Assembly: GCF_004834005.1 (NCBI RefSeq)
Contig: NZ_STFF01000001.1
Span: 1,239,347-1,303,346 of the forward strand
DNA: 64,000 bases
Reading direction: 5' to 3'
Source: Niastella caeni
GTDB taxonomy: Bacteria; Bacteroidota; Bacteroidia; Chitinophagales; Chitinophagaceae
The notes under the pieces are model-generated. The model was given only the letters and a program-made list of their open reading frames with translations, ran no database searches and was not told where the DNA came from. How positions within the stretch are numbered: position 1 is the first letter of the stretch; each line of letters begins with the position of its first letter. The position numbers were made by a program, and so were the translations under genes. Positions 42,634-52,295 of the stretch are shown here, piece after piece.

Positions 42634-44094
42634 TTATAATTTAATGCCCTGCCCTTTATAAAATTCCAGCACTTTCATTTTAAATACATAATCAAATTGG
42701 GCAGCGGTCAAATCGTATTCAGCCCGGTTCATATTGTTTTTACTGGTAATAAGATCAAATGAATTAAGTAATCCCAGGTCGAATCGCTTTTTCGCAAAAT
42801 CATAGGATTTCCTGTTTATTTCCAGCGTTAATTTAGCAGCATTGAATTTTTCCAGGGCAGCGGTGGCGCTATAATAAGCCTTATAAATATCGTTCTTTAA
42901 TGTTTGATCTATCAACGCCTTTGTAACCTGCCCGCCTTTCAGGTCCAGCTTCGAACGCTGGTAATTGAACCGTGCAATGCCGCCACTATTTATAGGCACC
43001 GATATACTGAAGCCCAAACTTTGGCGGAAGTTATTATTGATTTGCGTGCCCCATCCATCCCAGCGTTCACCAAACGTTTTCTTGCTCTGGCTTATTTGTA
43101 CATTGGGTGAATACACCGGGTATTCCGCACCTGATAACCGAACCAGATCGCCATTAGGGGTGTAGCCTAATAAAGAAACATCGGTAACTTTTCTATTTGC
43201 GCTTGAGAAATTGGTACCAAGCGATCCGCCCAGTGAAATGGTCGGGTACATGGCTGCCTTGTTTGCTTTAACTGCAATTTCGAGCGATTTAAGCCGCAGT
43301 TCATTGGCTTTTTGAGCTGGCTGATTTTTCATCGCTATCAGGAAAACTGCTTCGGGTTGCAATTGTAAAATAGGTTCAATAGGGATCTGCTCAACCGGCG
43401 GCGAAGCAATATCAAACAATTTACCGGCATCAATATTCAGGACCTGCTTTAACTGCAACATGTTTTGATCGGCATTGGCCATTGCCGTAATGTAGTTGGA
43501 ACTGTCAGTAGCATATTGCCCTTCCAGTGTGAGCGCATCCAGCTCAGGTGCTGCGCCCGCAATCACTCTCTTGCGCGCTACCTGCAACTGCTCCATCGTT
43601 TGCTGCATTTGCACACTGGCAATATTAATTTGTTGCCGGGCCAGCAATACCTGTAAATAATAGGTAGCTACATTCAGGGCTATATCGTTCTTTGTTTTTT
43701 CTACATCCATTTTAGCGGCATCGGTACCCAGATCTGTAGCAATAATATTATTACGAATGCGATGCCAGTTAAAAACAGTAACGCCTGCACTAAAATTATA
43801 CCCCTGGAATAGCAATTGGTTACTGGTAAACTGGTTGGTGGTAGGGTCAATTGACCGGCCCCACTGTAAACCGGTATTCGTGCTAAAATCGGCTGTAGGA
43901 TATTGCGCCCACCGGGTTTGCTTTCCATTCACTTCAGCAACCTCAGCTTGTATGCTGGTTTGTTGAACAGTCAGGTTGTTGGCCAGGGCATACTCAACAC
44001 AGCGGCGCAAGTCCCATTTATCCTGGGCAAACACGCCGTTAGAAAAACAGCAAATAAGGAAGGGAATCAGAAATAGGACCTTACTTTTTTTCAT
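42634..44094 (-). CDS. TolC-family outer-membrane efflux protein
   Basis: The 486-residue protein has a signal peptide (about 1-23). Two internally repeated helical halves are typical of TolC: the first begins DLRRCVEYALANNLTVQQTSIQAEVAE, and the second has the KANKAAMYPTISLGGSLGTNFSS turn and ends with TSKNNMNRAEYDLTAAQFDYVFKMKVLEFYKG. It forms the trimeric outer-membrane duct for the adaptor encoded directly downstream (38-bp gap). A -7-like TACTTTTG (minus strand, 44217-44224) lies about 120 nt upstream. The exported substrate is unknown. Confidence 0.92.
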   Translation of the reverse strand: MKKSKVLFLIPFLICCFSNGVFAQDKWDLRRCVEYALANNLTVQQTSIQAEVAEVNGKQTRWAQYPTADFSTNTGLQWGRSIDPTTNQFTSNQLLFQGYNFSAGVTVFNWHRIRNNIIATDLGTDAAKMDVEKTKNDIALNVATYYLQVLLARQQINIASVQMQQTMEQLQVARKRVIAGAAPELDALTLEGQYATDSSNYITAMANADQNMLQLKQVLNIDAGKLFDIASPPVEQIPIEPILQLQPEAVFLIAMKNQPAQKANELRLKSLEIAVKANKAAMYPTISLGGSLGTNFSSANRKVTDVSLLGYTPNGDLVRLSGAEYPVYSPNVQISQSKKTFGERWDGWGTQINNNFRQSLGFSISVPINSGGIARFNYQRSKLDLKGGQVTKALIDQTLKNDIYKAYYSATAALEKFNAAKLTLEINRKSYDFAKKRFDLGLLNSFDLITSKNNMNRAEYDLTAAQFDYVFKMKVLEFYKGQGIKL

Positions 44095-44437
44095 CTGAAA
44101 ATTATAATTTGTTTTGGGCCAGATGGAACCTGCCTGCCGGCAGGCAGGCTTACCATGGCAAAATTTTCATTGCCTGTATGTAATAATGAAAATTTTGTCA
44201 TGGACGTTTCATATTCCAAAAGTAATTGTAATGAAAGGCGAATGATGTGGTTTTTGATAAACGGTCAGTTAAAAATAGTGAACAAAGGGGTCGGATAAAA
44301 TCGTTCAAACATGACATGCCCGATGTTGAAAATGCGTTCTTCAACATACGGTTGCCCGCATGGCGGAAATCCAATAAATTTTATTCACTATATTTTCCCT
44401 TATGCCTGCCAGCCCTACCTGCTAAAACCTGAGCAAA
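44095..44437. other. Intergenic region upstream of the TolC gene
   Basis: It contains a self-complementary CCTGCCTGCCGGCAGGCAGG (44129-44148) and an 18-bp inverted repeat with one mismatch (44153-44170 with 44186-44203) in the TolC gene leader. A candidate -7 element for TolC follows. No gene is seen. Confidence 0.6.
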
Positions 44438-45604
44438 CTACCGGCTTTTAGCAAAAGCCTGGTCCATATCAGCGATCAGGTAGTCCGGGTCTTCCAGCCC
44501 TACATAAAAACGGATCATTTTATGGGCGCGGTTGCCAGCATCAAACTTTTCCGGTAATACGGAGGCACAGCGGGGAATAGCCAGGCTTTCATGGCCACCC
44601 CAGCTTACTGCAATTAGAATGTGTCGCAAAGATTCGCAGAAGGTTACAATCTGTTGCATTTTTTCTGCCTTCATTACAATAGTTAGTAACCCACAGGCGC
44701 CGGTCATTTGTTGCCGGGCCAGGTCGTATTGTGGAAATGAGGGATCGAATGGAAAGATCACTTCTTCTACCAGGGGGTGTTTTTTCAGGTAGTCGACCAC
44801 TTTGGTAGTAGATCTTGAAATATGCTCTAACCGAACGGGCAGGGTACGCAGGCCGCGAATAAGCAGCCAGGCGTTAAAAGGTGTAATGCCCGTACCCATG
44901 TTCAACAATTCATTGTCGAAGATCTTTTTCATCATTTTGCGGGTACCGGTTAATACCCCGGCCACCACATCGCTATGCCCGCCTATATATTTGGTTGCCG
45001 ATTGCAACACCATATCAATGCCCATGGAAATTGGCTTTTGATACAACGGGGTACAGTAGCTATTATCACAAATAGTTATAATATTTTCCGCTTTGGCCAG
45101 GTCGGCCACCGCCCGCAGGTCCTGCAATGCAAAATCCCAGCTATTGGGCGTCTCCAGGTAAATGATCTTTGTATTGGGGAGAATGGCCCGTTCGAAATTT
45201 TCTATGTTAGTGCCGTCGATGTAAGTAGTGGTAATGCCGAACCGGGGTAGAATATTATCGAACATCTTTTGCGCCCAGGCATAAGGGCTACGTACCGAAA
45301 CGATATGGTCACCCGATTGTACATTCGAAAAAACCGAAGCGAATATAGCAGAAGCGCCGCTGTTAAAAACCAGGCAGTCTTCCGCCTCATCCAAAGCAGC
45401 CAGCTTCTGGCGCAGGATATCAACTGTTGGGTTTAAACCGCGGCTATATAGATAGGTACTGAATTCGTCCTCAAACACTTTGCGGAGATCTTCCACCTTC
45501 TTGAAAGCAAAATTGCTGGTTTGCATAATGGGTGGAGAGATGGCACGGAAATATAGGTCCCGATCTTCACCTAATTCATTTAAAATGTAAGAAAGGTCAT
45601 TCAT
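44438..45604 (-). CDS. Cys/Met metabolism PLP-dependent enzyme
   Basis: The 388-residue enzyme belongs to the cystathionine gamma-synthase/beta-lyase/methionine gamma-lyase fold family. The PLP lysine is K205 in SATKYIGGHSD, the phosphate-binding YSRG motif is at 53-56, and ETPNSWDFALQDL lies near 151. Which reaction it catalyses cannot be decided from motifs. The immediately upstream gene (6-bp gap, same strand) is an amino acid permease, so the pair may import and break down or convert a sulphur amino acid or related substrate. It has normal length. Confidence 0.87.
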   Translation of the reverse strand: MNDLSYILNELGEDRDLYFRAISPPIMQTSNFAFKKVEDLRKVFEDEFSTYLYSRGLNPTVDILRQKLAALDEAEDCLVFNSGASAIFASVFSNVQSGDHIVSVRSPYAWAQKMFDNILPRFGITTTYIDGTNIENFERAILPNTKIIYLETPNSWDFALQDLRAVADLAKAENIITICDNSYCTPLYQKPISMGIDMVLQSATKYIGGHSDVVAGVLTGTRKMMKKIFDNELLNMGTGITPFNAWLLIRGLRTLPVRLEHISRSTTKVVDYLKKHPLVEEVIFPFDPSFPQYDLARQQMTGACGLLTIVMKAEKMQQIVTFCESLRHILIAVSWGGHESLAIPRCASVLPEKFDAGNRAHKMIRFYVGLEDPDYLIADMDQAFAKSR

Positions 45605-45610
45605 GTGACT

Positions 45611-46945
45611 TTAATTTGGTTGAGGTGATTTCCTGAATACGCGTAACACAAAATATAGTACAAAAAAAATAGCAAACACTAAAGCGCTTACCCACGCCGC
45701 TTTGGGTGAATTAATAGCAATGCTGGTACCTACAAAAAGGTACGCTGCAATAAAGATCACCGGCAACAAGGGGTACAGCTTCATACGGTAACTGTTCCTT
45801 ATATCCTCCCCCACTCCTCTTTTACGTAAAATAAAAATGGTTGCTGCAGAAGTAGCCATGCCAATAGAATCTAAAAATATTGTGTGATCGAGAATTTCAT
45901 CAAAGGTTTTGCCATAAAACAAGGTAACAAGGCAAAGAGCAGTAAAAGCACTCAGCGATACCACGATAACATTCCTTTTTAAGGTTACTTTTTTAAACAC
46001 ACCTGGCAACACGCCTTCGTCACTCATGGCATACATTACACGGGGATTGCTCATCAACAATACGTTTACATAAGCAAGTACAGACAGGAATAATAATACC
46101 GATAATATTGTAAAACCCCTTTCCCCAAACAATTTACCGGCAAGAATGGCAGCAATGGATTGCGCTTCTTTTAAATTCCCAAACCCTATCACTTTATAAT
46201 AGGTGTAATTAATTGTAATATACAGCAACATTATGATAGCAATGCCAAAAAATATCCCTTTGGGTAAAATTTTCGATGGATTTTGAACCTCTCCGCCGAA
46301 ATTTATCGTTTGTTGATATCCGCCATATGTAAAACTTACCGCAACCAAACAGGCGCCGAATGCTTTTAAGGTGGACATGATATCTGGTTCGGCAACTGAA
46401 ACCGGGGTAAACGGAGTGGCATAATCGCCGGTGAATAATGCACTGATCAAAAATATCACCAACCCTATTTTTATGACTGTTAACACATTCTGCGTTCGGG
46501 CGCTCATTTTAAGCCCCAACAGGTTTACGCCATAAAAGACGATCACGGCAATAGTAGATATGACCAACTTAATGGAGTTAATATTGCTATGTCCCTGAAA
46601 CAACACATTGGCGAGGTACTCTGACCCAATTAATGCCACGCCGGCCAGGGAAGCAGCATTTGATACCAGGATAATGCAATTAATGGCGAATGCGATGGAG
46701 GGATGATAACAATAAGAAAAGATTTTATAATAGCCGCCGGTAACCGGATATCGCGAGCCAATTTCAGCATAGGTTAATGCGCCACATAAAGCAACCAGGC
46801 CACCGGTGATCCAGGCAATAAAGAACATATCAGCCGAATAAGCCTGCCGCGCTACATTCACCGGGGCGCGAAAAATACCCATACCTATTACGAGGCTCAC
46901 GACGATCATGGTGAGATCGAACAAATTTAACCGGGAAGACTTCAT
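45611..46945 (-). CDS. APC-family amino acid permease
   Basis: The 444-residue inner-membrane protein has twelve predicted helices in the LeuT-like APC layout. The first helix has the unwound GMGIFRAPV segment (about 21-29), and helix 6 carries FTYGGYQQTINFGGEVQNPSKILPKG, which is typical of L-type and related transporters. It is the first gene of a two-gene unit with the PLP enzyme downstream. The start ATG at 46945 is 56 bp from the divergent TonB receptor start. Substrate is inferred only as an amino acid. Confidence 0.88.
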   Translation of the reverse strand: MKSSRLNLFDLTMIVVSLVIGMGIFRAPVNVARQAYSADMFFIAWITGGLVALCGALTYAEIGSRYPVTGGYYKIFSYCYHPSIAFAINCIILVSNAASLAGVALIGSEYLANVLFQGHSNINSIKLVISTIAVIVFYGVNLLGLKMSARTQNVLTVIKIGLVIFLISALFTGDYATPFTPVSVAEPDIMSTLKAFGACLVAVSFTYGGYQQTINFGGEVQNPSKILPKGIFFGIAIIMLLYITINYTYYKVIGFGNLKEAQSIAAILAGKLFGERGFTILSVLLFLSVLAYVNVLLMSNPRVMYAMSDEGVLPGVFKKVTLKRNVIVVSLSAFTALCLVTLFYGKTFDEILDHTIFLDSIGMATSAATIFILRKRGVGEDIRNSYRMKLYPLLPVIFIAAYLFVGTSIAINSPKAAWVSALVFAIFFVLYFVLRVFRKSPQPN

Positions 46946-47001
46946 TTGTGGAAGTTAAAATAATATTTGCATTTACCTTTAGGGTTCATACACTTATTCT
47001 G

Positions 47002-49068
47002 ATGATGAAAACCTGGTTGCTTATTTCATTAGCATTTTTTTTAGCAGTTGAACTTCATGCACAAACCAAACCGCAGGATACCGCCCGTGTATTACAGGAG
47101 GTAGTAGTGAAGGCTTATGAGCAAAACCGCCAGTTGAAGGAAGTGTCGGCGGCAATCAATGTAATAAATACTGCTCAGTTGGAACGGTATAACAATACCA
47201 ACCTGTTGCCTGCGCTGAATGCCACGCCAGGCGTGCGTATGGAAGAACGTTCACCCGGAAGCTACCGGTTAAATATACGCGGCAGCACCTTGCGTTCGCC
47301 TTTTGGCGTTCGCAATGTAAAAGTGTATTGGAATGGAATACCTTTCACCGACCCCGGTGGCAATACCTACCTGAATCAACTCAGCTTTTATAATGTTAAT
47401 GCCATTGAAATAATTAAAGGACCGGCCAGCAGTTTATATGGCGCAGGAACCGGCGGGGCAGTGCTGATCAACAGCCAACAAGCCGATCGGCCGGCCGGCA
47501 TAAACCTGCATTATGCAACCGGTAGCTATAATTTGCAAAACATCAATGCCCAAATTACCACCGGCAACAGCGATCGCAATAATACATTTGGTTACACCCA
47601 TCAAACCAGCGATGGTTATCGTGATCATACCCGCATGCGGCGCGATATTGCTACCTGGGAAACACAGATCAAAGCAAACGACAAACAACAATTAGCCGCT
47701 TCGGTACTGTATGGCGACCTGTATTATCAAACACCCGGCGGTTTAACTACCGCTCAATTCAATGCCAATCCACGTGCAGCCCGTCCGGCGGCAGGGGTAT
47801 TTCCCAGTGCCGATGAAGCCAAAGCTGCTATATATCAAAAAACATTTTTAGCAGGCATTACCCATAAATACCAGTTCACGGAGAATCTGCAGAATACGTC
47901 GGTAGTTTATGGCGCTTTTTCAAACATAAAAAATCCTGCCATTCGCAATTATGAAAGAAGAAGCGAACCGCATTTCGGCGGCCGCACTGTATTTACTTTC
48001 AATAAACAGTGCCAGGAATCGAACATACAGATCTCATTTGGGGGTGAAGGACAACGTGGTTACTTCAACACCAAAACGTTCAGCAATGCAGGCGGCCATC
48101 CTGATACCGTTCAAACCGATGATGAAATTGATAACTACATTTATTCAGCCTTTGTACAAACTGATCTTCATTTACCAGGCGATTGGTCGGTAAGTGCGGG
48201 GGTAAGCATCAACAAATCATCCATCACCATTACCCGGTTAACAGGTTCGGAAACTGGCAAGCTGACCGCCACTTTTAACAGTGAATGGGCGCCGCGAATA
48301 GCACTTTCAAAAAAACTGATGCCGGGCATGCTGCTCTATGCCAGTGTTTCGCGCGGCTTTTCTCCTCCTGGAACTGCAGAAATATTGCCTTCTACGAGTA
48401 TCATCAATACCAGTTTGCAGGCTGAGCATGGGTTGAATTATGAAGCAGGCATTAAAAGCAGTTGGCTACAACAACGATTATACGTAGAAGTGAATGCGTA
48501 TTACTATCAGTTAAAAAATGCCATTGTACAACGGCGCGATGCCAGCGGGGCCGATTATTTTGCCAATGCAGGAAGTACGCGGCAACGAGGTATTGAATCA
48601 CAGGCCAGTTACCAGTTATTATCCAGGAACAATGGATTTATCAGCAATGCACGCATCTGGGCAAGCCATACTTATAATAAATTCCGTTATCATGATTTTA
48701 AAGTGATCGCCAATGATTATTCCGGTAACAAACTGCCAGGCGTTGCCGCTCACATGGCAGCTGCCGGTGTTGACATTACTACGCGGCCCGGCTGGTATGT
48801 AAACCTTACCTGGTTTTACAACGATCCCATTGCATTGAATGATGCCAATACCGAATGGGCTACTTCGTACAATTTAGCCGGCGGACGAACCGGCTGGCGC
48901 ACTTCATTGAGCAAAGCCATCATGATGGATGTGTATGCCGGAGTAGACAATGTGTTTGATGTTACCTATAGCCTGGGTAATGATATCAATGCTACCGGCG
49001 GTCGCTATTATAATGCCGCGCCGGGCATTAATTATTACGGCGGCGTATCATGGCGATACAAGTTTTAA
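47002..49068 (+). CDS. TonB-dependent outer-membrane receptor
   Basis: From 47002 (MMKTWLLISLAFFLAVELHAQT) the 688-residue product has a signal peptide. A plug domain follows, opening with the TonB box-like LQEVVVKAYEQNRQLKEVSAAINV; NIRGSTLRSPFGVRNVKVYWNG and IEIIKGPASSLYGAGTGGAVLI are plug signatures. The rest is a 22-strand barrel ending in a terminal aromatic (WRYKF). It lacks the N-terminal carboxypeptidase-like extension of SusC. Iron-chelate or other cofactor import is typical for this size, but the substrate is not evident. It directly precedes the B12 riboswitch and btuB, yet has its own upstream region. Confidence 0.9.
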   Translation: MMKTWLLISLAFFLAVELHAQTKPQDTARVLQEVVVKAYEQNRQLKEVSAAINVINTAQLERYNNTNLLPALNATPGVRMEERSPGSYRLNIRGSTLRSPFGVRNVKVYWNGIPFTDPGGNTYLNQLSFYNVNAIEIIKGPASSLYGAGTGGAVLINSQQADRPAGINLHYATGSYNLQNINAQITTGNSDRNNTFGYTHQTSDGYRDHTRMRRDIATWETQIKANDKQQLAASVLYGDLYYQTPGGLTTAQFNANPRAARPAAGVFPSADEAKAAIYQKTFLAGITHKYQFTENLQNTSVVYGAFSNIKNPAIRNYERRSEPHFGGRTVFTFNKQCQESNIQISFGGEGQRGYFNTKTFSNAGGHPDTVQTDDEIDNYIYSAFVQTDLHLPGDWSVSAGVSINKSSITITRLTGSETGKLTATFNSEWAPRIALSKKLMPGMLLYASVSRGFSPPGTAEILPSTSIINTSLQAEHGLNYEAGIKSSWLQQRLYVEVNAYYYQLKNAIVQRRDASGADYFANAGSTRQRGIESQASYQLLSRNNGFISNARIWASHTYNKFRYHDFKVIANDYSGNKLPGVAAHMAAAGVDITTRPGWYVNLTWFYNDPIALNDANTEWATSYNLAGGRTGWRTSLSKAIMMDVYAGVDNVFDVTYSLGNDINATGGRYYNAAPGINYYGGVSWRYKF

Positions 49069-49138
49069 GATCAACATATTGATTTACAACTTTATACTTT
49101 CCAAACTTTCTTTCCACACAGTAGCTTAAAAAATTATA

Positions 49139-49168
49139 TTGGTAGAATAACAAGTCCGCCTATTTTTG
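49139..49168 (+). promoter_or_regulatory. Bacteroidota-type promoter of the B12 riboswitch/btuB operon
   Basis: TTG at 49139-49141, 19-nt spacer, TATTTTTG at 49161-49168. The transcript would begin a few bases before the riboswitch. Confidence 0.75.
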
Positions 49169-49176
49169 CCGCGTAA

Positions 49177-49475
49177 TTGGTTTCTGTCCCGACAGAGTCG
49201 GGATGGAATGAAAAGGGAAACCGGTGCAAATCCGGTGCTATCCCCGTAGCTGTAAGTTCCTTGCCGTGAAACGGCAAACGGCAAACGTGAAATCTGCTAC
49301 CCGCAGATCGCTTTCCCTCCTCAGAGAGAGGCAAGCTGTAAAACTTCACGTTTACCTTTCACGTTTCACGACTGTTGAAACTCCATACCACTGTTGATTT
49401 TTGGTTCAGAAGCCACATCAATGGGAAGGTCTCTCAACAGCGAACGAGCCAGAAGACCTGCCAGTTGCAATTTTT
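49177..49475 (+). ncRNA. Cobalamin riboswitch
   Basis: The conserved core at 49210-49255 (AAAAGGGAAACCGGTGCAAA, then TCCGG and CCCCGTAGCTGTAA) and the B12 box AGCCAGAAGACCTGCC at 49447-49462 identify a cobalamin riboswitch, placed between promoter and btuB. High cobalamin should lower expression of the downstream genes. At about 300 nt it is long because a peripheral stem (49265-49291 pairing with 49345-49370) has been inserted. Outer boundaries are approximate. The stretch 49476-49592 is the expression platform. Confidence 0.93.
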
Positions 49476-49592
49476 AACATCAACGAGCTTTCGGGTGAAA
49501 AGCCGGGATGAACAGTCTTACCACGGGAAGACCGTTTCATTTCTGTTTGTATTTCATTACTCCGAAGGTTCATAGTTATTTAATACTAAACT

Positions 49593-51530
49593 ATGACCAT
49601 GATCAAAAGGCTACCTACGCTATTGGCGTTGTGCTTGGGTGTTCACTCCTATGCACAGGACTCTACCAAATCAAAACAACTGGATGAAGTAATTGTAACT
49701 GCCAATAAACTGGCCCAGAAACAATCTGCCACCGGTAAAGTAATTACTGTTATTCCAAAAGAGGTGATCGAAAAAAGCAGCGGCCGAACTGTAGGCCAAA
49801 TATTAAATGAACAGGCCGGCGTTTCGATCAACGGCTCATTAAACAACATGGGCACCAACCAAAGTGTGTTCATGCGGGGCGCTGCATCGGGCAGAACATT
49901 GATCTTAATGGATGGAATACCTGTATATGATCCTTCTCTTTCCGGTAATGAGTTTGACCTGAACCTTCTTTCCCTGAACGATATTGAACGAATTGAAATT
50001 TGCCGTGGAGCACAATCCACGTTGTATGGCAGTGATGCCGTTGCAGGTGTCATAAATATTATAACCGTTAAACAAAATGTTACCAAACCTTTAAATGCAA
50101 AAGCAACGATCAGCGGTGGTAACTATGGCACCTTCAGAGGTAATGCACAGGTATATGGAAAAGCCGGAAAACTTACCTATAGCGCCCGGTATGCCAGATT
50201 ATCAACTGATGGTTTTTCAACGGCGTACGACAGCAGCAAAAAAGGAGGATTTGATAATGACGGTTTTAAAGGCGATGTAGCCAATGCTTCAATGCAATTT
50301 CAGGCAACACCCGGACTTACTTTCAGAAGCTTTATTCAATACAGCAACAATAAAACTGATATTGATAATGGCGCTTACAGAGATGATAAAGACTATACAG
50401 CTAAAACCAAAAACTTAATTGCCGGCGGTGGATTTAATTTTCGCAAAACAGGCATCAGCTTAACAGGAAATTATCAATACAGCAACAATACCCGCAACCA
50501 GGTAGACGACAGTACCGATGCACCGGGTTTTGCGAAGTACAGCGCGTTTGATTTTTTTGGCAAGGCTCAATTTATTGAGGCTTACGCCAACATTAACCTG
50601 GGCGAAGGCTTTAGCTGGTTACAGGGAGCCGATTACCGGTATAGCAGCATGAATAGCCAAACCCTTTCTATTAGTTCCTTTGGGCCTTTTGCAGAAGCAT
50701 TCAGGGACACAGCTCATAGCCAGGCATCTTTGTATTCTTCTTTATTTTATAATGCCGCCAATGAAAAACTAAATATTGAACTGGGCGGCAGAATGAATGT
50801 ACATTCACGCTATGGCAGCAACTATACATTTACATTTAATCCATCTTATAATTTCAACAGATATTTCAGATTATTCGGAAGCATTGCCACCGCATTCAAA
50901 GCACCTACCTTGTACCAGCTTTATTCCGGCTATGGCGATCCTTCGTTACAACCTGAACGTTCCACTACTTACGAAGCAGGCGCGCAAGTTACCTATATAC
51001 GATCAACCGCCCGCTTAGTATATTTTAAACGCCGTATTAAAGATGGCATCGATTTCGATTATATAAACTATAAATATTTTAACTCAGCCAAACAAACAGT
51101 AAATGGTATTGAGCTCGAAGGAAGTGTAAAACCGTTTAATGAACTGACAGTAACTTTTAATTATACTTACCTCGACCCGAAAGAGCAAATACAAAGCCGG
51201 GAAACATTTAAAGATACAGCCTACCATTACCTGCTCAGAAGACCAAAACACAATGTAAATTTTACTGCCGGTTATCAGGTTAACAATGCTTTGTATGTAA
51301 GCGCTTCCGGAAAATATGTAAGCAACCGCTACGACGTCGGCGGTTACCAGATGGCGGATGTAGCTTTGGCAGATTACTTCTTATTAGGCGCTTACGCAGA
51401 ATATAAGTTCCCAAAATACGTAAAAATGTTTGTGGATGCCCGCAATATAACTGACAAACAATTCTTCGATATCCAGGGCTATAATTCCATTCCATTCATG
51501 ATCAACGGAGGAATTATTTTAAACTGGTAA
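49593..51530 (+). CDS. btuB: Vitamin B12 TonB-dependent receptor BtuB
   Basis: The 645-residue outer-membrane receptor imports cobalamin and related corrinoids with TonB energy. A signal peptide (to about 21) is followed by a plug with LDEVIVTANKLAQKQSATGKV (TonB box region) and RIEICRGAQSTLYGSDAVAGVINIIT, and then the barrel ending INGGIILNW. The motif set and length (about 614 in E. coli) fit BtuB, and its position 130 bp after the riboswitch is decisive. It is the first gene of the B12 locus and is followed by a terminator-like hairpin, so the genes behind it may be expressed at a lower level. Confidence 0.94.
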   Translation: MTMIKRLPTLLALCLGVHSYAQDSTKSKQLDEVIVTANKLAQKQSATGKVITVIPKEVIEKSSGRTVGQILNEQAGVSINGSLNNMGTNQSVFMRGAASGRTLILMDGIPVYDPSLSGNEFDLNLLSLNDIERIEICRGAQSTLYGSDAVAGVINIITVKQNVTKPLNAKATISGGNYGTFRGNAQVYGKAGKLTYSARYARLSTDGFSTAYDSSKKGGFDNDGFKGDVANASMQFQATPGLTFRSFIQYSNNKTDIDNGAYRDDKDYTAKTKNLIAGGGFNFRKTGISLTGNYQYSNNTRNQVDDSTDAPGFAKYSAFDFFGKAQFIEAYANINLGEGFSWLQGADYRYSSMNSQTLSISSFGPFAEAFRDTAHSQASLYSSLFYNAANEKLNIELGGRMNVHSRYGSNYTFTFNPSYNFNRYFRLFGSIATAFKAPTLYQLYSGYGDPSLQPERSTTYEAGAQVTYIRSTARLVYFKRRIKDGIDFDYINYKYFNSAKQTVNGIELEGSVKPFNELTVTFNYTYLDPKEQIQSRETFKDTAYHYLLRRPKHNVNFTAGYQVNNALYVSASGKYVSNRYDVGGYQMADVALADYFLLGAYAEYKFPKYVKMFVDARNITDKQFFDIQGYNSIPFMINGGIILNW

Positions 51531-51537
51531 ATATTGA

Positions 51538-51566
51538 AAAGAGTGATGTTACATGCATCACTCTTT
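51538..51566 (+). terminator. Hairpin after btuB
   Basis: AAAGAGTGATG pairs with CATCACTCTTT around a 7-nt loop and is followed by a pyrimidine-rich run. It may partly terminate between btuB and the downstream genes. Confidence 0.65.
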
Positions 51567-51600
51567 CTCTTTATAATAATAAGTAAATTGTAATAAGATC

Positions 51601-52182
51601 ATGTCACTAAAACAAATCAACCCACGGAACGCCGTGTTACTGCTCATCATTCTGGTAACGGCTATCCTGCGTTTGGCAGCTTTTACCGGCTGGGGACCGC
51701 TTACTATATTCACCCCAATAGGCGCCATGGCTTTGTTTGGCGGTGCTTATTTTAGCGGCAATGTAAAACCATTTGCGTTTCCTTTATTGACACTGTTCAT
51801 TAGCGACGTGGTGTTAACATTTACCCTTTTCTCCGACTCGGAGTACCGTGATGGTTTGTTGTACAATGGCTGGGTATGGACCTATGGCGCTTTTGCGTTA
51901 ATGACCATTGCAGGCAAACTAATCATCAGGGATGTTACTGTAAAAAACATTGTTATTGCAGTAATCGTTTCAACCCTCATCCATTGGCTGGTAAGTGATA
52001 TAGGCGCTTGTGTTGTTGAAAAAGAATTCACTTTTTCATTATATACGCAACGATTGATCACAGCCCTACCATACGAATGGCGATTCTTAGGCGGCACTGC
52101 CATTTACAGCGCCCTTTTGTTTGGATTGTTTGAGTGGTTGCAGACGAAATATACCGCATTACAACCATCAACCTTTCAATAG
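51601..52182 (+). CDS. DUF6580 putative membrane transport protein (B12-locus associated)
   Basis: The 193-residue polytopic protein has five or six membrane helices, with GWGPLTIFTPIGAMALFGGAYF near 30-51 and an FISDVVLTF segment. It matches what is now called the DUF6580 group, small proteins resembling ECF-transporter substrate-binding S components. Its place directly after btuB and before cobalamin salvage genes suggests inner-membrane uptake of a corrinoid or a corrinoid precursor, but this is inference. The usual BtuCD permease is not encoded nearby. It starts 70 bp after btuB. Confidence 0.8.
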   Translation: MSLKQINPRNAVLLLIILVTAILRLAAFTGWGPLTIFTPIGAMALFGGAYFSGNVKPFAFPLLTLFISDVVLTFTLFSDSEYRDGLLYNGWVWTYGAFALMTIAGKLIIRDVTVKNIVIAVIVSTLIHWLVSDIGACVVEKEFTFSLYTQRLITALPYEWRFLGGTAIYSALLFGLFEWLQTKYTALQPSTFQ

Positions 52183-52295
52183 AAACAACGCTTGTCCTCA
52201 TAAATCGCAAATGTAGGTTACAAGGGCTTTCCCTGGAACCTGTAACTTGCAACTTGTAACAATACCTAATATATTTATTCATTCAACTTCTCCTC

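Noticed and set aside
49134..49575. Open frames inside the riboswitch region
   Set aside because: They coincide with the conserved cobalamin riboswitch core and B12 box; RNA function explains the sequence.
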